Assembly (NCBI RefSeq): GCF_964332355.1
Contig: NZ_OZ201293.1
Coordinates: 3,182,247-3,246,246 of the forward strand
DNA length: 64,000 nt
Direction of reading: 5' to 3'
Source: Imbroritus primus
Lineage (GTDB): Bacteria; Pseudomonadota; Gammaproteobacteria; Burkholderiales; Burkholderiaceae
Position numbers and translations under genes: made by a program. The notes under the pieces were generated by a model. It had not been told where the DNA came from. It ran no database searches and saw only the letters and a list, made by a program, of their open reading frames with translations. Below are positions 7,938 through 15,975 of this stretch, in pieces (position 1 is the first letter of the stretch; each line of letters starts with the position of its first letter).

Positions 7938-8004
7938 GCGCCGATTGTAATCCTGTTTGACTTCCCATTACCGGGCCCGTGCGGCCTGGATCACGACGAG
8001 CAGT

Positions 8005-8709
8005 ATGCGAATTCTTCTGATAGAAGACGACCAGCAGATCGCCAGCGGCATCGAAGCCGGACTGGTACAGGCCGGGCACAAGGTTCACACCGTGCACGAC
8101 GGCGTGTTCGCAGCCGACCAGCTCAAGCGCGACGAGCACGACCTGGTCATTCTGGACCTTGGCCTGCCGGGTATCGATGGCATGACCCTGCTCAACCGCT
8201 ACCGCACCTACAACCGCATCACGCCAGTCTTGATCCTGACCGCGCGCGACGATGTGCACGACCGCATCCGCGGCCTCGATGCCGGCGCAGACGACTACCT
8301 CGTCAAACCCTTCGCGCTGCAGGAACTCGAAGCACGCGTGCGCGTGCTGCTGCGCCGGCTGCCGGGCGCCGACACCGAACCGATCCGTCCCGACCTGCGC
8401 GTCGGCACGTTGCGCCTCGCCGGCGGTGAAAAGCGCATCTTCAGCGATGCCCGCGCACTCGAACTGTCGCCTCGCGAATTTGCCGTACTGGAACTGCTGA
8501 TGCAACGGCATGGCCGCGTCGTTAGCAAGGCGCAACTGCAGGACCATCTGGCCACCTTCACCTATCCAGCCGGAGATGGCGGCGATACGGTTGGCGATAC
8601 AGCCATCGAAGTGTACGTACATCGCGTCCGCCGCAAGATCGAAGCCTGCGATGCGGAGATCGTCACCGTGCGCGGCTTCGGCTATCTCCTTCAGGCACGC
8701 GCCGGCTGA
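8005..8709 (+). CDS. OmpR/PhoB family response regulator (QseB/TctD-like)
   Basis: A 234-residue response regulator. The receiver domain has the acidic pair in LLIEDDQ, the phosphoacceptor Asp51 in LVILDLGLPG, the switch Thr in LILTARD and Lys101 in YLVKPF. The C-terminal winged helix includes LSPREFAVLELLMQRHGRVVSK and ends in a RRKIEACDAEIVTVRGFGYLL pattern typical of this DNA-binding class. The start at 8005 places the receiver at residue 1. The histidine kinase gene begins 8 bp after the stop, so the two form an operon. No tricarboxylate transporter or other obvious target gene is adjacent. Confidence 0.93.
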   Translation: MRILLIEDDQQIASGIEAGLVQAGHKVHTVHDGVFAADQLKRDEHDLVILDLGLPGIDGMTLLNRYRTYNRITPVLILTARDDVHDRIRGLDAGADDYLVKPFALQELEARVRVLLRRLPGADTEPIRPDLRVGTLRLAGGEKRIFSDARALELSPREFAVLELLMQRHGRVVSKAQLQDHLATFTYPAGDGGDTVGDTAIEVYVHRVRRKIEACDAEIVTVRGFGYLLQARAG

Positions 8710-8717
8710 CTCCCGCC

Positions 8718-10319
8718 ATGTGGCTCCGTCCGCGCCCGCCTTCCGGTCCTGCACCGGCCCGCAACACCACGACGCTGAGCCTGCGCGTCCATCTGCTGCG
8801 GGCCCTGGCCACGCCCCTCTTCGCGCTGGTCCTGACAAGCGGCTCACTCGCCTACTGGCTGGCCGGGCACTACACCACGCAGGTCTTCGATCGCGCACTG
8901 TATGGCGTGGCCAACAACATCGCGCAGCAGATCCGCATTTCCGGACCACGCCTGAACCATGACATTCCACTGATCGCGAAGACGCTTGTAGAAGGCGCTG
9001 GCAGCGACCGCGTCTACTGGCGCATCCATGGTCCAGACGGGCCGATCGGCGGAAACGATACCTGGCTCGGCTACGGCACGGGCCAGGCTACACTGTATGA
9101 CGCGCGCCTGTTCTATGCCTGGTACAACGGACGGCAGGTGCGCGCGGTACGCCTGCCGGTATGGCTGGATTCGCCGGAAGACAGCCGTCCGCAACACATC
9201 GTTGGCGATGCGCTGGACAGCGAGGAACGCACGACGGCGCTAGCTTCCGGAAAAATGCGCGGCCTGCCCGGCCCCATCGTCATCGAAGTGGCGGAACAGC
9301 TCGACCGGCGCGAAACCGCCGCCAATGAAATCCTGCTGGCTGTATCGGTTCCGCTGATCATGCTGCTGGTGATCGGCGGACTGATCCTGTCGCATGTGCT
9401 CAAGGAAGAACTGGTCCCACTGCAACTGCTCGCGGACAAGCTCAATCGCCAGACGGCAAAGTCACTGGCGTCGCTCGAAGAGTCGCAACTTCCGTCCGAG
9501 CTCGCGCCGCTGATCCGCGCCATGAATGCCTTGCTGGCGCGCCTGCGCGAAGCGCTCGATGCCCAGCGCAAATTCATTGCCGACGCCGCGCATCAGCTAC
9601 GCACGCCGCTCACCGCACTCAAGCTCCATGCCGACCGCGCCGCCAAGGCCGACAGCCTGTCCGAGGCCCGCCCCGCGGTGCTGGAATTGCAGCGCTCAGC
9701 GGAGCGCGCGATCCGCCTTTCGAACCAGTTGCTGTCGCTGGCCCGCGCCGAGCCCGGCCTCACCCTCGAGCAACTCGGCGGCACCACACCGGTCGATGTC
9801 GTGGCGCTCGCGTTCGAATCCGGCGCTGAATGGGTGCCGCAGGCCCTGGAAAAACAGATCGATATGGGCTTCGAAACGATTGGCAACGCCACGCTGGACG
9901 AAGCCTTGCGCTATCGCGTGCAGGCCAATGCGGTCCTGTTGCGCGAAGCCTTGTCCAATCTGCTCGATAACGCCATCAAGTATGTGCCGGTCGGCGGCAA
10001 GGTCACAGTGCGGGCCGGCTATACCGATACGGTACAGGCCATGATCGTGATCGAAGACAATGGACCGGGGATTCCGCACGCACAGCGCAGCCAGGCATTC
10101 ACGCGCTTCTTTCGCGGCGATCAGGCCAGCGCCCCAGGTGGTGGCGTGGCCGGGGCAGGCCTGGGTCTGGCCATCGTGCACGAGATCATCACGCTGCATC
10201 GCGGCACCATCGTGATCGACGATGTGCCGGCGCATCCCGGGACTGGCATGCGCTTTGTGATCTGCCTGCCGGTGAATAATGAATCCTTACCTACCAGGGC
10301 GATCCACTCGTCTGCCTGA
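8718..10319 (+). CDS. Sensor histidine kinase (TctE/QseC-like)
   Basis: A 533-residue inner-membrane sensor kinase. A first transmembrane segment (about residues 28-48) and a second (about 205-227) enclose a periplasmic region of the two-component sensor N-terminal type. This is followed by a HAMP-like linker and a HisKA domain with His292 in FIADAAHQLRTPLTAL. The ATPase domain has the N box LSNLLDNAIKYV, the G1 box EDNGPGIP and the G2 box GAGLGLAIV. The gene follows its response regulator by 8 bp. The signal is unknown. TctE is the nearest well-known relative by architecture, but that link is inference. Confidence 0.93.
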   Translation: MWLRPRPPSGPAPARNTTTLSLRVHLLRALATPLFALVLTSGSLAYWLAGHYTTQVFDRALYGVANNIAQQIRISGPRLNHDIPLIAKTLVEGAGSDRVYWRIHGPDGPIGGNDTWLGYGTGQATLYDARLFYAWYNGRQVRAVRLPVWLDSPEDSRPQHIVGDALDSEERTTALASGKMRGLPGPIVIEVAEQLDRRETAANEILLAVSVPLIMLLVIGGLILSHVLKEELVPLQLLADKLNRQTAKSLASLEESQLPSELAPLIRAMNALLARLREALDAQRKFIADAAHQLRTPLTALKLHADRAAKADSLSEARPAVLELQRSAERAIRLSNQLLSLARAEPGLTLEQLGGTTPVDVVALAFESGAEWVPQALEKQIDMGFETIGNATLDEALRYRVQANAVLLREALSNLLDNAIKYVPVGGKVTVRAGYTDTVQAMIVIEDNGPGIPHAQRSQAFTRFFRGDQASAPGGGVAGAGLGLAIVHEIITLHRGTIVIDDVPAHPGTGMRFVICLPVNNESLPTRAIHSSA

Positions 10320-10375
10320 GAAGCCTATGGTGTTGGCGCCCACCACAGGGCGTGCGCAACTGGAGCCCGAACCTG

Positions 10376-11149
10376 TCAGTCTTTCGGCGCAAGCATCGTA
10401 CCGCGGCACTCCGGCGAGCCGCAATGGCAGGCAAAGGCTTTCTTCAACTTGCGCGTCAGCTTGCCTTCGATCACCAGCCCGTAGTCATAGAACAGTTCTT
10501 CCTGCGGGGCAATGTCGCGCAACGCATGGATGAACACGCGACCTTTCTTTTCACGCGCTTCACAGTTCGGCGTGCAGGCATGGTTGATCCAGCGCGCATC
10601 GTTGCCATCATACTTGGCGTCGATTGCATCGCCGTTTTCCAGGCTGAAATAGAAAGTGTGGTTGGGATCGTCCGGATCGTGCGGATGACGGCGCAGCGCT
10701 TCCTTCCAGGAAATATGCTCGCCCTTGTATTCGATCACGCGTTCGCCACGGGCAATCGGCGCGAGCGCAAACACCCCGCGCCCGTGTACACCGGATTCGC
10801 GCACCACGATACGGTCTTCTGCCGTCGGTTTGTCACGCTTGCCGGCCTTACCGGCTTTTTCAACTTTTCCGGCCTTCTTCTTGTCTTTCTTCTTCGACTT
10901 GTCCTTATCCTTGCCTTTCACCTTGCTGCGATCGTTCAGCTGAGCCGCACCTTCATCCCGGGCCTCCAAGGATGTATCGGCGGGCAACGCGGTGTCCAGG
11001 CCGGCATCGCGCTCAACTTGCGGCACCGTGGCGCCACGCCGCGCACGGGATTGACGCGGTGTCCCAGCGTCACCTGTCATGCCTGCCTGATGTTTTCCCA
11101 ACGGTTTGCCGGACGGCCGGGCCGCCCGCTTCGTCCCCGAAGCTGCCAT
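10376..11149 (-). CDS. SET domain protein-lysine methyltransferase with a lysine-rich linker
   Basis: A 257-residue protein. Residues 1-110 are disordered and very basic, with a Lys/Gly/Ala-rich run (about 74-107) like the tails of bacterial H1-type histones. Residues about 112-230 form a SET domain: SGVHGRGVFA near the start, the RWINHACTPNCEA pseudoknot motif (Asn189-His190) and EELFYDY at 218-223. A post-SET segment, CHCGSPECRG (Cys241, 243, 248), can pair with Cys196 to bind zinc. SET enzymes methylate protein lysines using S-adenosylmethionine. It is divergent from an HU gene, so HU or another nucleoid protein is a candidate substrate by inference. The ATG at 11149 starts after an untranslated-looking stretch. 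Confidence 0.9.
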   Translation of the reverse strand: MAASGTKRAARPSGKPLGKHQAGMTGDAGTPRQSRARRGATVPQVERDAGLDTALPADTSLEARDEGAAQLNDRSKVKGKDKDKSKKKDKKKAGKVEKAGKAGKRDKPTAEDRIVVRESGVHGRGVFALAPIARGERVIEYKGEHISWKEALRRHPHDPDDPNHTFYFSLENGDAIDAKYDGNDARWINHACTPNCEAREKKGRVFIHALRDIAPQEELFYDYGLVIEGKLTRKLKKAFACHCGSPECRGTMLAPKD

Positions 11150-11326
11150 TACACTTTTCCCGAAAATAAGATCTCGCCTTGCGCGAGACAAGGAGCGTAC
11201 ACCGGAAGGCTGACATTGCCCAGCCCACGCCTCTTTCATTCCTGTAAGCCGCCGCATGCCGCCATGGAAGATACAAACCGTCGCAGCAAGAACAAGAATC
11301 GAATCCCCCACTTCCTGCGCAAGCTG

Positions 11327-11335
11327 TGGATAACT
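11327..11335 (-). promoter_or_regulatory. Consensus DnaA box (reverse orientation)
   Basis: Seen: TGTGGATAA, the reverse complement of the DnaA box TTATCCACA, with all nine bases matching. It pairs with a second perfect box 179 bp to the right in the opposite orientation. DnaA binding has not been shown. Confidence 0.6.
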
Positions 11336-11505
11336 TACTGAAAACCTTGTGAGCAGGCTGGGGGTGCCGCGGTGACAGTTCCGGGACAATATCGAACAAC
11401 TTTTGCGGGCCGATGACATCGCACTAGCTTATCCCCGCTCCGGCACGAGTTCGTCCACGTAGTTATCTGTTTCGCAAACACATGATTATCAAGAACAATT
11501 CTGGC

Positions 11506-11514
11506 TTATCCACA
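11506..11514 (+). promoter_or_regulatory. Consensus DnaA box (forward orientation)
   Basis: Seen: TTATCCACA, a perfect match, immediately followed by an AT-rich tract of about 70 bp. An imperfect box (TTATCCCCG) lies 77 bp to the left. The arrangement resembles a DnaA-binding or titration locus; a role in replication start is not claimed. Confidence 0.6.
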
Positions 11515-11821
11515 GAAAAATAGCTCCTCTATCTATTACCTACTATTTGTATACGTAAACAACACAGTAAACCCTGAAGAATTGTCCTATCGAGTTGTGA
11601 ACAAACTCACCTTCCCCGATTTCAAGACACCATTTCCATCCTCACAGCCGTGTTCGCTGAGGTCGCGAAAAACCCTGCGACAAGGACGCACACCCGCGCC
11701 ACAGAACGATCCTGAAACAAAATTTTGATGGGAAGGCCGCGACAACACGTTATCATGTGGCCCGTGAGCGTTCTCCTCGCGAGGACTGCTTCTCTTCAAT
11801 TTTTCAAAGATGGAGTCAAGA

Positions 11822-12100
11822 ATGACAAAAACCGAACTGATCGATGCCATCGCTGGCGGCGTGGACGGTCTGACCAAGGCCAAGGCAGAACAAGCCCTGA
11901 ACGTGCTGATGAGCACCATCATGGACGCTGTGGCCAATGGCGATTCCGTCAGCCTGATCGGCTTCGGCACGTTCAGCCAGGGCGAGCGCGGCGAACGCAT
12001 GGCTCGCAACCCGCGCACCGGCGAAGAAATCAAGGTTGCCGCCGCCAAGACCGTCAAGTTCAAGGCTGGCCAGAAGTTCAAGGACGCCGTCAACGGCTGA
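11822..12100 (+). CDS. HU family DNA-binding protein
   Basis: A 92-residue nucleoid-associated protein. The helical N-terminus (MTKTELIDAIAGGVDGLTKAKAEQ) leads into the beta-saddle (VSLIGFGTFSQGERGERMARNP) and the DNA-intercalating arm with the conserved RNPRTGEEI motif, ending in KFKAGQKFKDAVN. The GFGTF signature and length are typical of HU, which bends and compacts DNA as a dimer. GGAG lies eight bases before the ATG. A lipoprotein gene starts 9 bp after the stop, so the two may be cotranscribed. The SET methyltransferase gene is divergent. Confidence 0.95.
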   Translation: MTKTELIDAIAGGVDGLTKAKAEQALNVLMSTIMDAVANGDSVSLIGFGTFSQGERGERMARNPRTGEEIKVAAAKTVKFKAGQKFKDAVNG

Positions 12101-12109
12101 TGCGGCAGG

Positions 12110-12850
12110 ATGGTCTTCCATCCCCGCATGCAATTCGCCAGCTGCCAGTGCGCGATCCTCGCGATTGCCCTGCTGGCTGGCTGTACCACCGCTCCCGTGA
12201 CACGGGGCGAAGTCAAGGGTGCCTCGGTCACGGTCGGTGAAATCGCACAATCCGATTTCAACCGGGTTGCCACCGTGACCATGCGGGCCAATCTCGACAG
12301 CCTGGCCGCATTGATGGACAAGCTGTACAAGCGCAATCCGCGTGAGTGGCGCAAGCACGCCACTTCACAGGCAGCAGCCAGCGAACGTGTATTGGCCGCG
12401 CTCAAAAACCGTACCGCGTGGCCCGACCTCAACGGCAAGCGCGATATCGAGGCCCTGTCGCTGGCTCTCGATCCGAATTTTTCCGGTGACCGCGTTGCGG
12501 CCTTTATCTATGCGCTTGGCGACATGCTCATCATGGCGCACGGCAACCGCATGGAGTTCTATCTGCTGGACGGGCTCGATGCCCAGCATCTCTACAATGC
12601 CGCGCGCAACCTCGAGGTCGCGGCATGGATCCTCGCCTCGCGCCGCGATGCCAGTCAGCGCCCTTTGCTGCTGTCGAATGAAATCAGCGAGACATCCCGT
12701 AACGTCACGTTCGAACGTGAATTCGGCAAGATGATCGGACGGGTCGATCTGGTGGCCAGCCTGGTCACCGAAAAATATCGCCGTGCCGGTATCGGGTATG
12801 TGCAAAGCCTGTTCGGCGCCCAGTTCCTGCAATTCCTGCCGGTTCGCTAG
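12110..12850 (+). CDS. Putative lipoprotein of unknown function
   Basis: A 246-residue predicted lipoprotein. The signal peptide carries the lipobox LLAGC, with the lipid-modified Cys at about residue 25. The mature protein is mostly helical and without recognisable catalytic motifs; conserved-looking stretches include DKLYKRNPREW and GDMLIMAHGNRMEFYLLDGLDAQHLYNAARN. No function is known to me. It begins 9 bp after HU and its stop overlaps or abuts the next lipoprotein gene, which points to one transcript for the three. Confidence 0.82.
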   Translation: MVFHPRMQFASCQCAILAIALLAGCTTAPVTRGEVKGASVTVGEIAQSDFNRVATVTMRANLDSLAALMDKLYKRNPREWRKHATSQAAASERVLAALKNRTAWPDLNGKRDIEALSLALDPNFSGDRVAAFIYALGDMLIMAHGNRMEFYLLDGLDAQHLYNAARNLEVAAWILASRRDASQRPLLLSNEISETSRNVTFEREFGKMIGRVDLVASLVTEKYRRAGIGYVQSLFGAQFLQFLPVR

Positions 12851-12858
12851 TGCATGCC

Positions 12859-13845
12859 ATGACGCACGTTCCGTATCGCTCCCTGTTTCCGTTCCAGCAC
12901 GATGTTCGCCGCGTCGTCGTGGTATTGCTTGCCCTTGCCGCTCTGGTGGGTCTGGCCGGATGTGCCGGTCCGGCATCGACAGTGCGTCCGCAGGCCACGC
13001 CGGTTCTGAATGTGGCGCACCGTTTGCCGCCGGAGATCGACAAACGTTTGCCTGTGCGCCAGAAAATGGTGGCGATTGCCTTGCAAGAGTGGCAACGCTG
13101 GGGAGGTCAGCAGGTCCGCGTTGGCCGTGACGACAGCTATTGTGTGATCGCGCCGTCTTCGCTTGCGCCGGCACTCCCGATCATACCGTCACCCGTGGGG
13201 CCGGCTGATGCAACATCGGTTGCGCCCGACAGTGCAGAGAGCGAAGTATTCGATGACATCGAGGCCAGCGCGCAGGTATCGACCAACGGCACGCCCTGTT
13301 TGCGTTTTCCAGACGGTACCGGAGCTGAAGCCTCGGCAATGGGTTGCCATCTGGCGCAGCGCTACTGGGCCATCGTGGGACGGGTACCGGATTGCATGCA
13401 GATCACCACCGGGCGCTGGGCCTGGTCTGCAACTTTCCTCTCGTGGCTGATGCGCGCGGCGGGTCTCAATGAACGCCAGTTCCTGACGGGTGCCTCACAT
13501 GCCATGTATGTCGTGGATGCGCGCGATGGCATTCTTCCGGAGCCGGCATTCCGCGTTGCGCCCTTGCCAGCCATGCCGCGTGTCGGCGATATGGTATGCG
13601 GAGGCCGGGGCCGCGACAAGTACATGAACGATATCGCTGAAATCCGCTTTGGGGCGACACCGATGCATTGCGACCTGGTGGTCGAGGTGGACACGACTGC
13701 GCACGTGGTCAAGGCCATTGGCGGCAACGTACAGCAGTCTGTGTCCATGAGCCTGATCGAGCTCGGGGATTCGGGGCAGATCGACGGCGTCACCAATTCG
13801 ACAGTGCCGTGGCTACTGCTCATGCGCAATCAGTTGCCGATGTGA
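12859..13845 (+). CDS. DUF2272 domain-containing lipoprotein
   Basis: A 328-residue predicted lipoprotein with a long hydrophobic signal segment ending in the lipobox LAGC. The C-terminal half matches DUF2272, with motifs such as RWAWSATFLSWLMRAAG, ASHAMYVVDARDG, PRVGDMVCGGRGR, HCDLVVEVD and VKAIGGNVQQSV. That pattern (Trp-Ser pair, later His and Asp in a beta-rich core) recalls papain-like NlpC/CHAP folds, so a cell-wall hydrolase role is possible but only inferred. A GTG at 12850, overlapping the previous stop by one base, is an alternative start. Confidence 0.82.
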   Translation: MTHVPYRSLFPFQHDVRRVVVVLLALAALVGLAGCAGPASTVRPQATPVLNVAHRLPPEIDKRLPVRQKMVAIALQEWQRWGGQQVRVGRDDSYCVIAPSSLAPALPIIPSPVGPADATSVAPDSAESEVFDDIEASAQVSTNGTPCLRFPDGTGAEASAMGCHLAQRYWAIVGRVPDCMQITTGRWAWSATFLSWLMRAAGLNERQFLTGASHAMYVVDARDGILPEPAFRVAPLPAMPRVGDMVCGGRGRDKYMNDIAEIRFGATPMHCDLVVEVDTTAHVVKAIGGNVQQSVSMSLIELGDSGQIDGVTNSTVPWLLLMRNQLPM

Positions 13846-13945
13846 GAGATCCGCTTGCGCGGGCGGCGGATCGCTGCGTGATCGCCGTAGGTGAAGCGTC
13901 TGCCGGTAGTCAGCCCATTTTCACGCCACGGCGCGCGACCCGGAT

Positions 13946-14611
13946 TCATGCTCGTCGCGAGGGATCGCAGCCGGAGTACGGTTGCAGATCGTCCCGCCAG
14001 CCCTCCAGCAAGCCTTCCTCCGCCAACGCAGCCATCACGCTGGGCCGCTGGCGTATCCGCCCGGCATAGGCCGCCAGCGCAGGCCATGTGGCGGTATCGA
14101 GGCCCGCCAGGGGATTCCAGGTCAACAGTGTGAAGGCATAAGCGTCCGGCAAGGTGAAAGCCTCGCCCAGCAGGAATGACTGGCGTGCGAGCATTGCATC
14201 GAGTTGCGCATAGGCACGCTGCAATGCTTCGTGGGCGGCGGACCGCGCAGGAGCCAAGGTATCGAGCCGCAGTAGCGGAGAAAAGTGGACATGCACGTCA
14301 TGCGCCAGAAATTTCAGGCACATGCGGATCTGCTGGAAGGCCGGCATGTCGGGTAACGGCGCGGTGACCGGATGCGGCGACATGCGGGCCAGCAGTGCCA
14401 ACGCCATGTCGGTTTCGGTGTCGAGCAGTGTCTCGTCATCGAACCACAGCGCAGGCAGCCTGCAGTCCGGATAGGTTGCGCGGAAATCCTGGCCATCCTC
14501 ATCGAGCCCGGAATTCAGGCGCACGCGTACGGGCCGCACCGGAAGCCCCGATTCGGCAACAAGAATGCGGGCCGCCAGGGCCGAGATCGCGGGCGTATGG
14601 AACAGTTTCAT
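13946..14611 (-). CDS. Glutathione S-transferase-like protein
   Basis: A 221-residue protein with GST architecture. The N-terminal thioredoxin-like domain starts MKLFHTPAISALAARILVAE and contains the cis-proline motif RLPALWFDDETLLDTETDMALAL. The all-helical C-terminal domain contains FLLGEAFTLPDAYAFTLLTW, the usual N-capping Asp motif. The catalytic residue is probably the Ser/Thr cluster near residue 6-10, which is atypical. Substrate is unknown. The ATG at 14611 is preferred to the upstream one at 14641 because it places the first beta strand at residue 1. It lies downstream of the acyl-CoA dehydrogenase on the same strand. Confidence 0.85.
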   Translation of the reverse strand: MKLFHTPAISALAARILVAESGLPVRPVRVRLNSGLDEDGQDFRATYPDCRLPALWFDDETLLDTETDMALALLARMSPHPVTAPLPDMPAFQQIRMCLKFLAHDVHVHFSPLLRLDTLAPARSAAHEALQRAYAQLDAMLARQSFLLGEAFTLPDAYAFTLLTWNPLAGLDTATWPALAAYAGRIRQRPSVMAALAEEGLLEGWRDDLQPYSGCDPSRRA

Positions 14612-14640
14612 GCCGGGAAGACCTGCACAGAAAATCTGCA

Positions 14641-14660
14641 CTGAAACGACGTTGTTTCAG
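14641..14660. terminator. Hairpin between the acyl-CoA dehydrogenase and GST genes
   Basis: Seen: CTGAAAC (14641-14647), 6-nt loop, GTTTCAG (14654-14660). It follows the acyl-CoA dehydrogenase on the minus strand, but no T-run follows, so it may be only a weak terminator or an RNA-processing hairpin. Confidence 0.35.
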
Positions 14661-14686
14661 CTTAGCCGCTTCTCGAGCTGCCCGGC

Positions 14687-15841
14687 TCAGCGCAGCATGT
14701 TCTTTGCAATAATTAACTGTTGAATCTGCGTGGTGCCTTCGTACAGGCGCAACAGACGCACATCGCGATAGAAGCGTTCGGCCTTGTACTCAGCGATGTA
14801 GCCGGAGCCGCCGTGGATCTGCACGGCTCGGTCGGCCACGCGCCCCACCATCTCGGTGCAGAACATCTTGGTACACGAGGCCAGCATGCTGACTTCCGGG
14901 TCGGCCTGCCCGGCCGGCTTGGCGTCGTAGCGCCGTGCGCAGTCGCGCATCATGCTCAGCCCGGCATACAGTTCGGCTTGGCTGTCGGCCAGCATGGCCT
15001 GTACCAGCTGGAAGTCGGCAATGCGCTGGCCGAACTGCTTGCGTTCCTTGGCATATTCCACGGCATCGCGGATCAGGCGCTCGGCCATCCCGCAGGCCAG
15101 CGCGGAGACATGCAGGCGGCCGCGGTCGAGCACTTTCATGGCGGTCTTGAAGCCCCGCCCCGCTACACCGCCGATGATATTGGCTGCCGGCACGCGCACG
15201 CCGTCGAGCACCACGTCGCAGGTCTTGGTGCCGCGCTGGCCCATCTTGCGGTCTGGCTTACCCAGCGTGATGCCGGGCAGGTCCGCCGGGACGATGAAGG
15301 CCGAGATGCCCGAGGCACCCGGGCCATCAGTGCGGGCCATCAGCGTGAAGGCGCCGGCGCGTGGCGCGTTGGTGATGAAGCGTTTGGTGCCGGTGATCAC
15401 GTAATGGTCGCCATCCCGTTCGGCGCGCGTCTGCAGCGCAGCCGCATCCGAGCCGGCATTCGGTTCGGTGAGCGCAAAGGAAATGATCAGCTCGCCGCTG
15501 GCGATGCGCGGCAGGTAGTCGGCTTTTTGCGCATCGGTGCCATCCATCAGGATGCCTTGCGAACCGATGCCGACGTTCGTACCGAACACCGAGCGGAAGG
15601 CCAGCGCGGTGTGGCCGAGATCGAATGCCACCTCGCACTCCTGGGCCATCGACAGGCCGATGCCGTCATACTGCTCGGGAATGGACAGGCCGAACAGGCC
15701 CATTTCCTTCATGTCGTCGACAATCTCCTGCGGCACATCGTCTTCTTCCTCGATGCGGTTTTCGGCCGGCACCAGACGGGTGTCGATGAAACGCTGCACG
15801 CTGTCGCGCAGCAGGGAAAACGATTCGGTATCGATCGCCAT
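14687..15841 (-). CDS. Acyl-CoA dehydrogenase
   Basis: A 384-residue FAD-dependent acyl-CoA dehydrogenase that introduces the alpha,beta double bond in an acyl-CoA. Family hallmarks are present: FALTEPNAGSDAAAL in the substrate/FAD pocket, GTKRFITNAPRAG, YAKERKQFGQRIADFQLVQ, and near the C-terminus the catalytic-base segment LRLYEGTTQIQQ with the Glu about 20 residues from the end. The start at 15841 is preferred because AAGGA sits eight bases upstream; the ATG at 15850 would directly abut it. A divergent LysR-type gene is the probable regulator. The exact chain length or branching of the substrate cannot be told. Confidence 0.93.
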   Translation of the reverse strand: MAIDTESFSLLRDSVQRFIDTRLVPAENRIEEEDDVPQEIVDDMKEMGLFGLSIPEQYDGIGLSMAQECEVAFDLGHTALAFRSVFGTNVGIGSQGILMDGTDAQKADYLPRIASGELIISFALTEPNAGSDAAALQTRAERDGDHYVITGTKRFITNAPRAGAFTLMARTDGPGASGISAFIVPADLPGITLGKPDRKMGQRGTKTCDVVLDGVRVPAANIIGGVAGRGFKTAMKVLDRGRLHVSALACGMAERLIRDAVEYAKERKQFGQRIADFQLVQAMLADSQAELYAGLSMMRDCARRYDAKPAGQADPEVSMLASCTKMFCTEMVGRVADRAVQIHGGSGYIAEYKAERFYRDVRLLRLYEGTTQIQQLIIAKNMLR

Positions 15842-15975
15842 GGGGTCCATCCTTTCGAAAACAATGCCAGCCGGCATGGGCCGGCGAGCATCCAGTCTGA
15901 TTTGATGCGGCCGTTTTGACAATATCCACAGCGGCGAACAGAATGTCGCAATCTTTTCAACAAAATCGGATCGTC

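Larger units (their letters stand above)
11150..11821. other. 672-bp non-coding spacer between the SET and HU genes
   Basis: No protein gene is supported here. The spacer is clearly more AT-rich than its surroundings, especially 11460-11600. It holds two consensus DnaA boxes in opposite orientation, a near match TTATCCCCG (11429-11437), an AT-rich tract (11521-11580), and a 12-bp palindrome TCCTCGCGAGGA (11774-11785) in the HU leader. It must also contain the promoters of both divergent genes. Confidence 0.75.
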
